Below, one piece after another: positions 1 to 9,064 of a stretch of DNA of 64,000 nucleotides. The DNA comes from Arcicella sp034931005 (lineage in GTDB: Bacteria > Bacteroidota > Bacteroidia > Cytophagales > Spirosomataceae), in contig NZ_JAYGIN010000028.1 of NCBI RefSeq assembly GCF_034931005.1, forward strand, positions 1-64,000. Direction: 5' to 3'. The notes beneath the pieces were generated by a model. The model did no database searches. It was given only the letters and a program-made list of their open reading frames with translations, and was not told the origin of the DNA. A program made the translations under genes and the position numbers. Every line of letters begins with the position of its first letter. The first letter of the stretch is position 1.

Positions 1-196
1 TGGTAAAAGAGACATTTCGTAACAGACTAAAAAATATTGCACAAGTTTGGATTATCGTATGTGGTCTTGTAAACCTAAATCTTTGAATAATTATATATTA
101 TTTAGGAAAGTTATCTAATTGTATCCCGACGTTTCCACATCGGATTTTACAGTTTTGTTATAATTATTGTCTGATGCGGAAGCATCGAGTTACAAA

Positions 197-616
197 ATGA
201 AATACATCATCACTTTATCATTGCTTACATTATTTTTAAGTTCGGCAATGATGCAAAAAAATACCGTTTCTAAACCCAAATCTGCTAATTTTCAAGCAGA
301 TTCTGGAAAGATTATTTACGAAACTTACTGTCTCCCTTGCCACCAAGAGGATGGAAGCGGCGTGCCTAATATGAACCCTCCGTTGGTAAATACAGACTGG
401 GTTCAGGGTGATTCACTCCGACTGATTGATGTTATTCTGAAAGGTCTGAAAAATACAGAAATCAATGGTGATAGTTTTTCTAACGAAATGCCATCTCATG
501 ATTTTCTGACGGATAATCAGATTGCGGATGTACTCACTTACGTGCGTAAAAGTTTTGGAAATAAGGCAGGGGCAATTAGTCCCGAAGATGTAAAAAAACA
601 AAGAGCTAAAAAATAA
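197..616 (+). CDS. Secreted mono-haem cytochrome c
   Basis: This is a class I cytochrome c of about 139 residues that would carry electrons outside the cytoplasmic membrane. The ATG at 197 is preferred over one at 167 because it places a signal sequence (MKYIITLSLLTLFLSSAMM) at the very N-terminus. The haem motif CLPCH lies at residues 45-49, followed by the typical G-x-G (EDGSGVP), and the Met of NEMPSH near residue 98 is the likely sixth ligand. The C-terminal helix reads IADVLTYVRKSFGN, as in c-type cytochromes, and the protein ends in a Lys-rich tail. The partner enzyme is not visible; the upstream 166 bp hold no clear gene. A strong terminator follows, so it is probably a single-gene unit or the end of an operon entering from the left. 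Confidence 0.9.
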   Translation: MKYIITLSLLTLFLSSAMMQKNTVSKPKSANFQADSGKIIYETYCLPCHQEDGSGVPNMNPPLVNTDWVQGDSLRLIDVILKGLKNTEINGDSFSNEMPSHDFLTDNQIADVLTYVRKSFGNKAGAISPEDVKKQRAKK

Positions 617-635
617 GCTTGTTTATAAAATCTTT

Positions 636-671
636 AAAAACCTTTCCAAAACTTTTTGGAAAGGTTTTTTT
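636..671 (+). terminator. Intrinsic terminator after cytochrome c gene
   Basis: The stem is AACCTTTCCA paired with TGGAAAGGTT, closed by a short T-rich loop and followed by a run of T. It lies about 20 bp after the cytochrome stop codon. Confidence 0.85.
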
Positions 672-708
672 ATGTAGTACGGCAATCCTTTGCCATTCAT
701 TTAGTATA

Positions 709-739
709 GCAAATACACGGTAAAATATTACCGTATTGC
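709..739 (+). promoter_or_regulatory. Inverted repeat just upstream of the exporter start codon
   Basis: The arms GCAAATACACGGTAA and TTACCGTATTGC face each other and end 4 bp before the ATG at 744. In mRNA the hairpin would lie where the ribosome lands. As DNA it could be an operator. Which of these applies cannot be told from sequence. Confidence 0.4.
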
Positions 740-743
740 AATT

Positions 744-1655
744 ATGAAAAAATCACAAATACAGTATTTCATCGGGGCAATTTTGGTAATTGTTGGTTCG
801 ATATGTTTTGCGGGGAAAGCCGTTTTGGTCAAATATAATTACATTCATTATCATGTGGATACGGTTTCTTTACTCACTCTCAGAATGGTATTTTCTGCTC
901 CGTTTTACTTGATTATTCTCTTTTTTCAGAATAAAAATCAGGCGGAAGTTCCAAAATTAAATGGTAAAGAATGGATTTGGATGTTAGTAATCGGTTTGGT
1001 GGGTTACTACTTAGCGGCATTTTTTGATTTTTGGGGTTTAAACTACATTACCGCAAGTGTTGAGAGACTCATTTTGTTTATTTATCCAACTTTGGTAGTA
1101 ATTCTTTCGGGGATTTTCCTCAAAAAACAAATTCATAAAATTCAATATTTTGCCCTCATTATTACGTATTTAGGCGTAATTTTCGCCTTTATTCCAGACC
1201 TTCGCATGGGTTTGCAAAAGGATTTAGTGACAGGCTCATTTTTGATATTTTTGAGTTCGCTCACGTATGCCTTGTACTTGATTGGTTCGGGCGAGATGAT
1301 TCCTAAAATTGGAGCTTTACGATTTACTTGCTACGCCATGCTGATTTCTACCGCCATGATTATCGTCCATTATTCCGTGTCGATTGGCGGAGGTTTATGG
1401 TCGTACCAACCCGAAGTTTATGGATTATCAATCACGATGGCGGTTTTTACAACGGTGATTCCGTCGTTTATGATTTCGGAAGGAATTAAAAGAATTGGCT
1501 CTGGTAATGCCTCAATTATTGGCAGTATTGGACCAATTGCTACGATAATTATGGCAAATATTTTCTTGGATGAACATATCTCTACTTGGCAAACTATCGG
1601 TACATTCATCGTTTTGGGTGGTGTTTTGATGATTTCTTGGAAAGGGAAAAAGTAA
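744..1655 (+). CDS. EamA/DMT-superfamily transporter
   Basis: This 303-residue integral membrane protein has about ten hydrophobic segments arranged as two EamA repeats (roughly residues 8-150 and 165-300). It matches the length and pattern of drug/metabolite exporters of the inner membrane. Family landmarks include the N-terminal GSICFAGKAVLVKY region with its basic residues and the second-repeat stretch ASIIGSIGPIATIIMANIFLDE. That stretch resembles the ALxPVxA-ExxxxE region typical of EamA proteins. The substrate cannot be predicted. The gene is probably monocistronic, with a terminator on each side. Confidence 0.85.
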   Translation: MKKSQIQYFIGAILVIVGSICFAGKAVLVKYNYIHYHVDTVSLLTLRMVFSAPFYLIILFFQNKNQAEVPKLNGKEWIWMLVIGLVGYYLAAFFDFWGLNYITASVERLILFIYPTLVVILSGIFLKKQIHKIQYFALIITYLGVIFAFIPDLRMGLQKDLVTGSFLIFLSSLTYALYLIGSGEMIPKIGALRFTCYAMLISTAMIIVHYSVSIGGGLWSYQPEVYGLSITMAVFTTVIPSFMISEGIKRIGSGNASIIGSIGPIATIIMANIFLDEHISTWQTIGTFIVLGGVLMISWKGKK

Positions 1656-1660
1656 GAACA

Positions 1661-1736
1661 GGTAGTGGCGAATAGTATTCGCCAACTATAATTTAGAACT
1701 GGTGAATTACAATTGGCGAATGCTATTCGCACTACC
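1661..1736. repeat. REP-like inverted repeat (gcgaat-attcgc family)
   Basis: Two arms of about 25 bp (1661-1685 and 1713-1736) are near-perfect reverse complements. Each arm is itself palindromic around GCGAATAGTATTCGC. The same core occurs inside the GH106 gene (11009-11033) and, in diverged form, at 8893-8963. This suggests a dispersed palindromic family. Confidence 0.75.
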
Positions 1737-1742
1737 TTATTT

Positions 1743-1777
1743 TAACGTCATAGGTTTTGAAACTTATGACGTTTTTG
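1743..1777 (+). terminator. Intrinsic terminator after exporter gene
   Basis: AACGTCATA pairs with TATGACGTT, with an inner GTTT/AAAC extension, followed by TTTTGTTTTT. Confidence 0.85.
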
Positions 1778-2037
1778 TTTTTACATATAATTCATTCTTC
1801 GAGTATTAAAATCCTTCCATTTTCTTCTGAATAAAATACCCCTATTTTCAAAATATAATTTTTTAAACAAAAAAATGAACATTTTTTACAAATACACTAA
1901 GGGTAGTAAAATTAATTCTTGTCATAATAATTAGACACGACGTAACAACTGTCTTTATGTTTTAATTACGCTTACTTTCCAAAAACAGACAATTATCTCA
2001 ATATCAATTAATTGACTTCCCAAAAAAGTCTTTTATC
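1778..2037. other. AT-rich gene-free stretch upstream of the sigma gene
   Basis: Together with the repeat and terminator before it, this makes a 382 bp gap between genes. It is AT-rich. No convincing TAnnTTTG promoter, RNA gene or small ORF was seen, although the promoter of the sigma operon should lie here. Confidence 0.5.
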
Positions 2038-2715
2038 ATGTCAGAAAATGTTGCATACGCATTCAACGGGAATTTGCCAAAAATTCGAGTGGTTGATGAA
2101 CATAGTGTTCAGGGGAAAATCGCAGATGCTGAGGTTTTTATTAGACAAGCATTTCAAGAGGATGCAAAAAAAGGCTATGAACTACTTTTTAGGCGTTATC
2201 ATCGTGCTTTGTGTAGCCATGCCGTTCGCTTTGTGTATTCCAAAGAAGTAGCGGAAGATATTGTGGGAGACGTTTTTTTGACCTTCTGGAAAAATCAAGT
2301 TCAAACAAAAATCACAACTTCTTTTCGCTCGTATTTGTACGCATCCGTCCGTAATAGAGCCTACAATTATCTGCAATGGGAGTTTAAAAATGATTCTGAC
2401 ATTGATGAAATTCCAGAAAACGTCCTGAACCAAGTTTTAGAAGAAACACCTCAAACGATGCTTCAATACGATGAACTTTTTTTGAAAATAGAACATAGCA
2501 TAACCTCTCTCCCACCCCAATGTCAGCGAGTATTTTTGATGAGTCGCTTTGAAAATAAGAAAAATAAGGAGATAGCCGAAGAATTAGAAATCGCCCTAAA
2601 AACCGTGGAAGCACACATTATGAAGGCTTTGTCTCAAATGCGAAAATCATTAGATGGCTATTTAGTTTCGCTTTTTATTTTTCTAATTTTCAGTAACACA
2701 GACTTCAGTCTGTAA
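2038..2715 (+). CDS. ECF sigma-70 factor (FecI-like, Bacteroidetes type)
   Basis: This is a 225-residue extracytoplasmic-function sigma factor. Region 2 covers roughly residues 46-112 (YELLFRRYHRALCSHAV, then AEDIVGDVFLTFWKN). Region 4 covers 155-205 (SLPPQCQRVFLMSRFENK, then the helix-turn-helix NKEIAEELEIALKTVEAHI). The C-terminus ends in a hydrophobic tail, as many Bacteroidetes sigma factors of SusCD loci do. FecR, SusC, SusD and GH106 genes follow, so it most likely activates this glycan locus when FecR is relieved by ligand-loaded SusC. The last residues and the stop codon come from a palindromic repeat that starts at 2693, so the original C-terminus may have been altered. Confidence 0.93.
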   Translation: MSENVAYAFNGNLPKIRVVDEHSVQGKIADAEVFIRQAFQEDAKKGYELLFRRYHRALCSHAVRFVYSKEVAEDIVGDVFLTFWKNQVQTKITTSFRSYLYASVRNRAYNYLQWEFKNDSDIDEIPENVLNQVLEETPQTMLQYDELFLKIEHSITSLPPQCQRVFLMSRFENKKNKEIAEELEIALKTVEAHIMKALSQMRKSLDGYLVSLFIFLIFSNTDFSL

Positions 2716-2778
2716 GTAAAATTACTGGATACAGACTAAAGTCTGTGTTACTCTATTACAGACTAAAGTCTGTGTTAC
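2693..2778. repeat. Three palindromic repeats at the sigma/anti-sigma junction
   Basis: Three copies of a 22-24 bp element with palindromic core CAGACTAAAGTCTG and flank TGTTAC lie at 2693-2714 (inverted, one base changed), 2728-2751 and 2755-2778. The first copy overlaps the 3' end of the sigma gene. The other two fill most of the 87 bp spacer before fecR and could fold as mRNA hairpins. Confidence 0.85.
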
Positions 2779-2802
2779 TATTAACAGTAGAACAAACTAA
2801 AA

Positions 2803-3795
2803 ATGGACAAATCGGTAAATAAAAATATATTGTTTGAGCTTTTTTCGGGGCGAGCAACTCCGCTACAAAAAAAATTAATTGAACAATGGCTTCTCGAACC
2901 CGAAAATCGAGAATTATACTACGAATGGTTAGACGAATGGGAAAACCAGTTTATTCAGATTTTACCAAATACGGAGGATGCACTCCAAAAATCGCTGCAA
3001 AAAATTGCTCAGAATGAAGCGTATTTAACGCCCATTTTCGTTGAGCCTACACCTAATTTTTTCCAACAAAATTTTCGTTGGTTGGCGGCTGCGGCGGTTG
3101 TTTTGCTGGTTTCTTTTGGCGTTTTTATCACCCGAGATTATATTTTTTATAAAAACTATCAAACGGCTTTTGGAGAAATTCAAAAGATACAATTACCCGA
3201 TGGTAGCCAAGTTTCGCTTAATGCCAATTCTGCCTTGAAAGTGGCTCGTTTTGGTTTTGGAACAAAAACTCGTGAGGTATTTTTGACGGGTGAAGCCAGT
3301 TTCTCAGTCAAACATACCATTGATAATCAGCGATTTATTGTCAAAACTGATAAGAATTTTGAGGTGGAAGTTTTAGGAACCGAATTCAACGTATATGCTC
3401 GTCAGAAAGAGGCGAAAGTTGTCTTGAACAAGGGGAAAGTAAAACTGAATTACACCGTTGGGAAAAAGGCAAAACAATTGACCATGAAACCTGGTGATTT
3501 GGTTACGTTTAACCGTATTGGACAGGCAAAAGTTCAACAAATTGAACAACCTCAAAACTATTCTGCTTGGCAAGAACACCGCTTTGTCTTTGAACAAACG
3601 CCTTTAAAAGAGGTCGCAACGATGATTCAAGAGAATTTTGGAGTAAAAATTGAATTCCGAGATGAAGCCCTATCACAAAGAACTATCTCAGGTGCTTTTC
3701 ATGCTGAAAATGCCGATGAACTCCTCCAAGTCATTTCCGAATTGTTAGAAATCAACTTTAATAGACAAGATAATAACGTTACTTTTTTTGAATAA
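2803..3795 (+). CDS. FecR-family anti-sigma factor
   Basis: This 330-residue inner-membrane regulator would hold the preceding ECF sigma factor inactive and receive a signal from the STN domain of the SusC protein. The cytoplasmic N-terminal part (1-90) is followed by one membrane helix at about 92-109 (WLAAAAVVLLVSFGVFI). A periplasmic FecR domain spans about 120-215 (LPDGSQVSLNANSALKV, LTGEASFSV, FNVYA), and a DUF4974 domain spans about 255-328 (FVFEQTPLKEVATMIQENFGVKI). Length and order fit the family. It lies 87 bp after the sigma gene and 21 bp before susC, so all are probably co-transcribed. Confidence 0.94.
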   Translation: MDKSVNKNILFELFSGRATPLQKKLIEQWLLEPENRELYYEWLDEWENQFIQILPNTEDALQKSLQKIAQNEAYLTPIFVEPTPNFFQQNFRWLAAAAVVLLVSFGVFITRDYIFYKNYQTAFGEIQKIQLPDGSQVSLNANSALKVARFGFGTKTREVFLTGEASFSVKHTIDNQRFIVKTDKNFEVEVLGTEFNVYARQKEAKVVLNKGKVKLNYTVGKKAKQLTMKPGDLVTFNRIGQAKVQQIEQPQNYSAWQEHRFVFEQTPLKEVATMIQENFGVKIEFRDEALSQRTISGAFHAENADELLQVISELLEINFNRQDNNVTFFE

Positions 3796-3816
3796 TTTAA
3801 ACCCGACTTTTTAGTT

Positions 3817-6800
3817 ATGAAACAAAAACTACGAATGGTTGGCAAAACTTTTTTTGCCTTCACTCTCCTATTTTTGTGGCAAAATTCCAGTTTTGCACAG
3901 ATGATGGCTTATGCCAAACTCCAAAAATCGCACTCCGAAAGTGTATCAAGCATTAGCTTAAAAGATGCTCTTCGCAATTTAAAATCTCATTATAAAATTG
4001 ATATTTTATTTGAAGACAAAGTTATTCAAGGCTTTAATGTTTCGAGTAATGCTATTCATTATGACCTAAAATTTGAGAAAAGTTTGGGAAGTATTTTACG
4101 TCCGTTAGGCTTACGTTATAAGAAAATAAAGGATGATTCTTATTTAATTTTAGCGGAAAAAAAATCCAAACAAACAGCCGATGTTGATGCCCGATTTCAA
4201 GAAACCATTTCGCAAACAACGACTAATATAGCCACGTCGTTTAATGACGGAAAACTTAATGAAAATGAGGTTTTGGCAGTAAAAAATACGTCGAAAATCG
4301 AGTCAATTGCTCAAACAATCAGCGGAACAGTTACTGATTCTGAAAGTGGACAAGGTCTGCCAGGCGTAAGTATTGGCATTAAAAATACCACCACAGGCAC
4401 AAGTACAGATGGCAATGGCAATTTCCGTTTGTCTATTCCTGACGAAAAAACGGTATTGGTTTTTAGCTACGTGGGATATTTAAACCAAGAAGTGAGCGTT
4501 GGCAATCGTACCAAAATAAATGTGGCAATGGTTTTAGATACCAAAACGCTTTCGGAAGTGGTTGTGGTTGGGTATGGTAGCCAAGAAAGAAAGGATGTTA
4601 CAGGGGCAGTTTCAAGCATTAAAACACAGAATATCAAAGATTTACCCGTTACAAGTATCGACCAAAAAATGGCAGGACAAGTAGCAGGCGTACAAGTGAG
4701 TCAGGTTTCGGGAGCTCCAGGGGCTGGGCCTGTTATCCGTATTCGTGGAGCAGGTTCATTAGGGGCAGGCGACGACCCTTTGTATGTCATTGATGGTTTC
4801 CCTGTAACTAATTATTACAGTAAATTTTCAAATCCATTAAGTACACTTTCACCCGATGATATTGAATCTATTTCGATTTTGAAAGATGCGTCTTCTACGG
4901 CAATTTATGGTTCAAGAGGTTCAAATGGCGTTATTTTGATTACTACTAAAAAAGCGAAATCAGGGGTAACGAATGTTGAATTTAGTGCTTATACAGGCAC
5001 GCAAGTTATTGCAGACCGTAACCGTGTACAAATGATGACGGCTGAACAATTTGCTCAAAATAGAATTGATGGACAAATGCAACTCGCAGGAATTAGAGGT
5101 ACGGTTTTTAATCTTTCAAGTGTAGCAGAAGCATACAGAAATCCGTCGGCTTTGGGTACAGGAACAGATTGGTTTAAAGAATTAACTCGTTCCGCTCCGA
5201 TGCAAAATTATAATTTGAGCATCAGTAGAGGAACTGAAAACCTCCGTTCAATGATTTCAATTGGATATTTCAACCAACAAGGAACATTGATGAATACAGA
5301 TTTTCAACGTTTTTCGGTAAGAGCAAATATTGATGCCAATTTAGGCAAAAAAGTAACTGTGGGCTTAAATGTTGCTCCATCATTCTCAATCAGACATTTA
5401 GCCGAAACCGAAGGGCATTTTAATAATGCCATCATTACGCAGTCGTATTTGAACAGTCCTTTACCAAGTGTTTATCAGGCAGACGGTACTTTTACGCCAA
5501 GTATTACCTCAGCAGGCTTATTTGTCAATGCCAATCCAGTGAATATGTTGGTAAATACCACCAATAACGCCAATAATATTCGTAGCCTTGCCAATGTGTA
5601 TTTAGGGGTTGAAATTATGCCAAATTTGAAGTTTTTAACAACTTTTAATGCTGACATTATTTTTGATACGCAAGACAGATTCACGCCAACTTATGTGGGT
5701 GGTTTCCGTAATCCACCGCCAACCTTAGCAACTGGAAATAACTTTACGGCTCGTACTTATAACTGGTTATCTGAAAATACGCTTACCTACTCAAAAAGTG
5801 TAAAAGAACACCGTTTTACCGTAATGGCGGGATATTCGGCTCAAAAAGAAGTAAATACGAATACTTCTGTCAATGGTAGTGGCTATGCTGATGATGTCAT
5901 TCAAACGATTAACTCGGCTTTGGCAACGGGCGTAACGGCTGGTGCAGGCGGTGGAAAAGCTTCATTACTTTCCTATCTTGGTCGTGCAACCTATGCTTTC
6001 AAAGATAAATATTTGGTCAATGTGGCAGTTCGTCGTGATGGTTCTTCAAAATTTGGAGCGGATAATCGTTGGGGAACATTCCCTTCGGCTTCGGTGGGTT
6101 GGAGAATTTCAGAAGAGAAATTTTTCCCACAAAATGACATCGTTGAAGACATAAAACTTCGTGCAAGTTATGGTTTAGCAGGAAATAATAACATCGGAAA
6201 TTTCACGGCTTTGCAATTATTGAGTTTGGATAACTACGTAATTGGTGGAAAAATTGTTACAGGACAAGCCATTAATTCACTCGGAAATTCAAATTTAGGT
6301 TGGGAACAATCAAAACAAACCGATATTGGTTTAGATGCGTCTTTGTTCAAAGGAAAACTCAGTTTGGTACTCGAATTTTATGAGCGTTTTACGCAAAGTA
6401 TGCTCCAAAGCGTTGATATTCCCGCTTCTTCTGGTTTTACCACTGCCATTACCAATTTAGGAAATGTACGTAACCGAGGCGTTGAAATCTCTTTGAGTAG
6501 CCGAAATATTAGCACGAAAAAATTCCACTGGGATACTGATTTTAACATTTCGTTTAACCGTAATAAAGTTATCAATTTGGGAAATCGTACTCGTATTCAA
6601 TCAGGCGATAATGGTAGTATTACCTTAGTTGACCAACCGATGGGCTTATTTTATGGCTATAAAAAAGCAGGTGGATTCTTCAATACTGCCGATGATTTAG
6701 CCAAATATCCACGTGCTTCGGTGCAAACAATTGGTAGTATTCGCTTTGAAGACATCAACGGAGATGGCAAAATTGACGGCAATGACCAAACCGTAATTGG

Positions 6801-7311
6801 TAGTCCTTACGCAGATTTTACGTGGGGCATGACCAACCGAGTAACCTACGGAAATTTAGATTTTTCTGTTTTGGTAAATGGTTCGCAAGGCGGACAAATT
6901 CTCGATTTTTACAAGCGTTTTACTTATAATCAAGATGGTGTTTTCAATCTTCATTCCGACGTATTGAACGCCTATAAAGACGTTAATAATCAAGGAAATG
7001 GCAATGTTCAAAGCACAGGTTCGGCATTATCAGGTGATTCATTTTCAAGAAATACCAGCGATGCTTGGGTGCAGGATGCCTCGTATATGGTAGTTAGAAA
7101 TGTAACATTAGGCTACAATTTCAAACCTAAAAAATACGTAAAAGGGCTTCGTTTGTACTTCTCTGGACAAAACTTATTGACGGTTTCGCCATACAAAGGG
7201 GCATTTCCAGAAGTTGGATTTAATGGAAATAATTCATTAGCACCAGGCGTAAACTACGGAAGTTATCCAATTGCCGCCACTTACACTGTGGGACTTAACT
7301 GTAAATTTTAA
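3817..7311 (+). CDS. SusC/RagA TonB-linked outer membrane protein with STN domain
   Basis: This 1164-residue outer membrane transporter would import oligosaccharides captured by the SusD partner, driven by TonB. A signal peptide (1-28, ending SSFAQ) precedes an STN domain at about 43-112 (SLKDALRNLKSHYKID). A carboxypeptidase-regulatory-like domain follows at about 167-240 (ISGTVTDSESGQGLPGVSI). Next come the SusC signature SEVVVVGYGSQERKDVTGAV at 246-265, a plug (DLPVTSIDQKMAGQVAGVQV, then ILKDASSTAIYGSRGSNGV) and a barrel ending in an aromatic/hydrophobic residue. The STN domain marks it as a signal-transducing receptor, which agrees with the fecI/fecR pair directly upstream. SusD starts 11 bp downstream. 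Confidence 0.97.
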   Translation: MKQKLRMVGKTFFAFTLLFLWQNSSFAQMMAYAKLQKSHSESVSSISLKDALRNLKSHYKIDILFEDKVIQGFNVSSNAIHYDLKFEKSLGSILRPLGLRYKKIKDDSYLILAEKKSKQTADVDARFQETISQTTTNIATSFNDGKLNENEVLAVKNTSKIESIAQTISGTVTDSESGQGLPGVSIGIKNTTTGTSTDGNGNFRLSIPDEKTVLVFSYVGYLNQEVSVGNRTKINVAMVLDTKTLSEVVVVGYGSQERKDVTGAVSSIKTQNIKDLPVTSIDQKMAGQVAGVQVSQVSGAPGAGPVIRIRGAGSLGAGDDPLYVIDGFPVTNYYSKFSNPLSTLSPDDIESISILKDASSTAIYGSRGSNGVILITTKKAKSGVTNVEFSAYTGTQVIADRNRVQMMTAEQFAQNRIDGQMQLAGIRGTVFNLSSVAEAYRNPSALGTGTDWFKELTRSAPMQNYNLSISRGTENLRSMISIGYFNQQGTLMNTDFQRFSVRANIDANLGKKVTVGLNVAPSFSIRHLAETEGHFNNAIITQSYLNSPLPSVYQADGTFTPSITSAGLFVNANPVNMLVNTTNNANNIRSLANVYLGVEIMPNLKFLTTFNADIIFDTQDRFTPTYVGGFRNPPPTLATGNNFTARTYNWLSENTLTYSKSVKEHRFTVMAGYSAQKEVNTNTSVNGSGYADDVIQTINSALATGVTAGAGGGKASLLSYLGRATYAFKDKYLVNVAVRRDGSSKFGADNRWGTFPSASVGWRISEEKFFPQNDIVEDIKLRASYGLAGNNNIGNFTALQLLSLDNYVIGGKIVTGQAINSLGNSNLGWEQSKQTDIGLDASLFKGKLSLVLEFYERFTQSMLQSVDIPASSGFTTAITNLGNVRNRGVEISLSSRNISTKKFHWDTDFNISFNRNKVINLGNRTRIQSGDNGSITLVDQPMGLFYGYKKAGGFFNTADDLAKYPRASVQTIGSIRFEDINGDGKIDGNDQTVIGSPYADFTWGMTNRVTYGNLDFSVLVNGSQGGQILDFYKRFTYNQDGVFNLHSDVLNAYKDVNNQGNGNVQSTGSALSGDSFSRNTSDAWVQDASYMVVRNVTLGYNFKPKKYVKGLRLYFSGQNLLTVSPYKGAFPEVGFNGNNSLAPGVNYGSYPIAATYTVGLNCKF

Positions 7312-7322
7312 TCAAGACGAAA

Positions 7323-8789
7323 ATGAAAAAATTAACGATACTTTTACTCACATTTGCGTTGGTTTCATGCAAGGATAATTTCCTTGAATTGACACCCGAC
7401 ACCAATGGGTCAGCGGGCAGTTTTTACCAAACCAAAGACCAATTTATCCAAGCCATCAACGCTGCTTATTCACCTTTGCAGGGCATTCATAATAACACGA
7501 TTTGGCTTTTTGCGGAATTGCGTTCGGACAATACTTCGTACCAACAAAATACCGCTGACCGCTCAGGAACGATTCGGGAAGAATTGGACGAATTCCGTGA
7601 AAACGACCAAAACGCCAATTTTCAGTCGTTTTTTAATGCCAGTTATTTAGGAATTAGTCGGTGTAATTTACTGTTAACCAAAATTCAATCGGCTACTTTC
7701 GACCAAGCTTCTCGCAATCAAATTGAAGGCGAAGCCCGTTTTTTAAGAGCCTATTATTACTTTAATTTAAGTAGAGTTTTTGGCGATGTGCCTTTGATTT
7801 TGAAAGAAGTAACTTCACCCGAAGAAGCCTTCGCCACTGCTCCAAGAGTAGCCGAAGCACAAGTGTTAGCCGCAATTATTGATGATTTTAAGGTTGCGAT
7901 TACAAAACTCCCTGCAAAATATACGGCAACGGACATTGGTAGAGCCACTTCGGGAGCAGCAAAAGCGTTGTTAGGCGAAGTTTACTTAACTCAGAAAAAT
8001 TATACTTTGGCAACGGAAGTTTTGAAAGGAATTGAAGCCGAAGGTGGTTATTCATTAGTAGCAAATTATGCGGATAATTTCAAAAAGAAAAACGGTTCTG
8101 AATCAATATTTGAGGTGCAATTTGTAGAAGGCGTAGGCGGAAAAGTTAGTAATTTTATCTATTCTTTTGCTCCTTATAATTCTGGAACACTGGCTACGGG
8201 TTATGCCTTGGGTTCGGGTGCGGCAGCAGGTTGGAACATTCCTACGCAAGATTTAATCAATGCTTATGAACCTGTTGATAAACGTTTGGCAGCTTCTATT
8301 AATACGAGTTTCACAGACCCAACGACTAAAAAAATAGTACCTTTTATTCAAAAATACTCGAATCCACCTTATTTAGAGCGTTTTAACACGGGTGATAATT
8401 TTATCGTTTCTCGTTTGGCAGATGTATTATTGATGCAAGCTGAGGCGTTAAATGAAGCAAGTTTTCCGAATGCTGATGCGTTTACCTTGCTCAATCGTGT
8501 GCGCACCAGAGCAGGACTTTCAGCTAAAACGGCTGATAATAGTGATGCAAAATTGAAAATTTCTTCGCAAGCGGAATTCAGAATGGCAATAGCCCAAGAA
8601 CGTAGAATTGAATTAGCATTTGAAAATCACCGTTGGTTTGATTTGGTTCGTACAGGACAAGCAGTTTCAGTAATGACGGCTCACGCAACGGCTGAGAAAA
8701 CATTGAAAAGTTATATTTTACCAAGTTCTTTCGCAACGATAAACTTAAAATTTCCTTATCCGTATAGAGAGGTACAAATAACGAAATAG
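7323..8789 (+). CDS. SusD/RagB-family glycan-binding lipoprotein
   Basis: This 488-residue surface lipoprotein would cap the SusC barrel and bind the glycan. The lipoprotein signal ends at Cys16 (LVSC); the next residues, KD, fit a Bacteroidetes surface-export signal. SusD hallmarks are the N-terminal NFLELTPD, ARFLRAYYYFNLSRVFGDVPL near 140, the TPR-like helices (AKALLGEVYLTQKNYTLA), and the C-terminal RLADVLLMQAEALNEA and IAQERRIELAFENHRWFDLVRTG. It starts 11 bp after susC. Specificity is not visible, but the next gene suggests rhamnose-containing glycans. Confidence 0.96.
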   Translation: MKKLTILLLTFALVSCKDNFLELTPDTNGSAGSFYQTKDQFIQAINAAYSPLQGIHNNTIWLFAELRSDNTSYQQNTADRSGTIREELDEFRENDQNANFQSFFNASYLGISRCNLLLTKIQSATFDQASRNQIEGEARFLRAYYYFNLSRVFGDVPLILKEVTSPEEAFATAPRVAEAQVLAAIIDDFKVAITKLPAKYTATDIGRATSGAAKALLGEVYLTQKNYTLATEVLKGIEAEGGYSLVANYADNFKKKNGSESIFEVQFVEGVGGKVSNFIYSFAPYNSGTLATGYALGSGAAAGWNIPTQDLINAYEPVDKRLAASINTSFTDPTTKKIVPFIQKYSNPPYLERFNTGDNFIVSRLADVLLMQAEALNEASFPNADAFTLLNRVRTRAGLSAKTADNSDAKLKISSQAEFRMAIAQERRIELAFENHRWFDLVRTGQAVSVMTAHATAEKTLKSYILPSSFATINLKFPYPYREVQITK

Positions 8790-8799
8790 ATAAATTTAC

Positions 8800-9036
8800 A
8801 ATAGACCACAGATTGTACGGATTTAGCGGATTTATACAGATTTTTAATTTATCTGTTTGAAGCTAAAAATTCGTCTAATTTGTGGTTTATTGTTAGGTAA
8901 GGGTGAATAGCATTCCCCCTTTTAAATTTGGGAATTGGATGAATGCTATTCATCCCTACCTAAATGATGTATAAAAATCATCAAATCTGAAATAAAATCT
9001 GTGTAAATCTGCTGAATCCGTAAAATCTGTGGTCTA
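8800..9036. repeat. Nested inverted repeats between susD and the GH106 gene
   Basis: The outer arms (about 8800-8846 and 8972-9036) pair over ATAGACCACAGATT...AATCTGTGGTCTAT with further matching GGATTTA/TAAATC segments. A second, independent inverted repeat sits inside at 8893-8963, with arms TTAGGTAAGGGTGAATAG and CTATTCATCCCTACCTAA. The whole fills the 275 bp gap between the two genes and would fold into a long two-layer hairpin in mRNA. Confidence 0.8.
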
Positions 9037-9064
9037 TCTTCCAAGATAATTCTGTATCCAAAAT

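Noticed and set aside
1..166. Gene or RNA at the left edge
   Set aside because: No supported reading frame, terminator or RNA fold was found in the first 166 bases.
2012..2251. Alternative small gene overlapping the sigma factor start
   Set aside because: It lies in another frame of the sigma gene, whose frame shows clear sigma regions 2 and 4.
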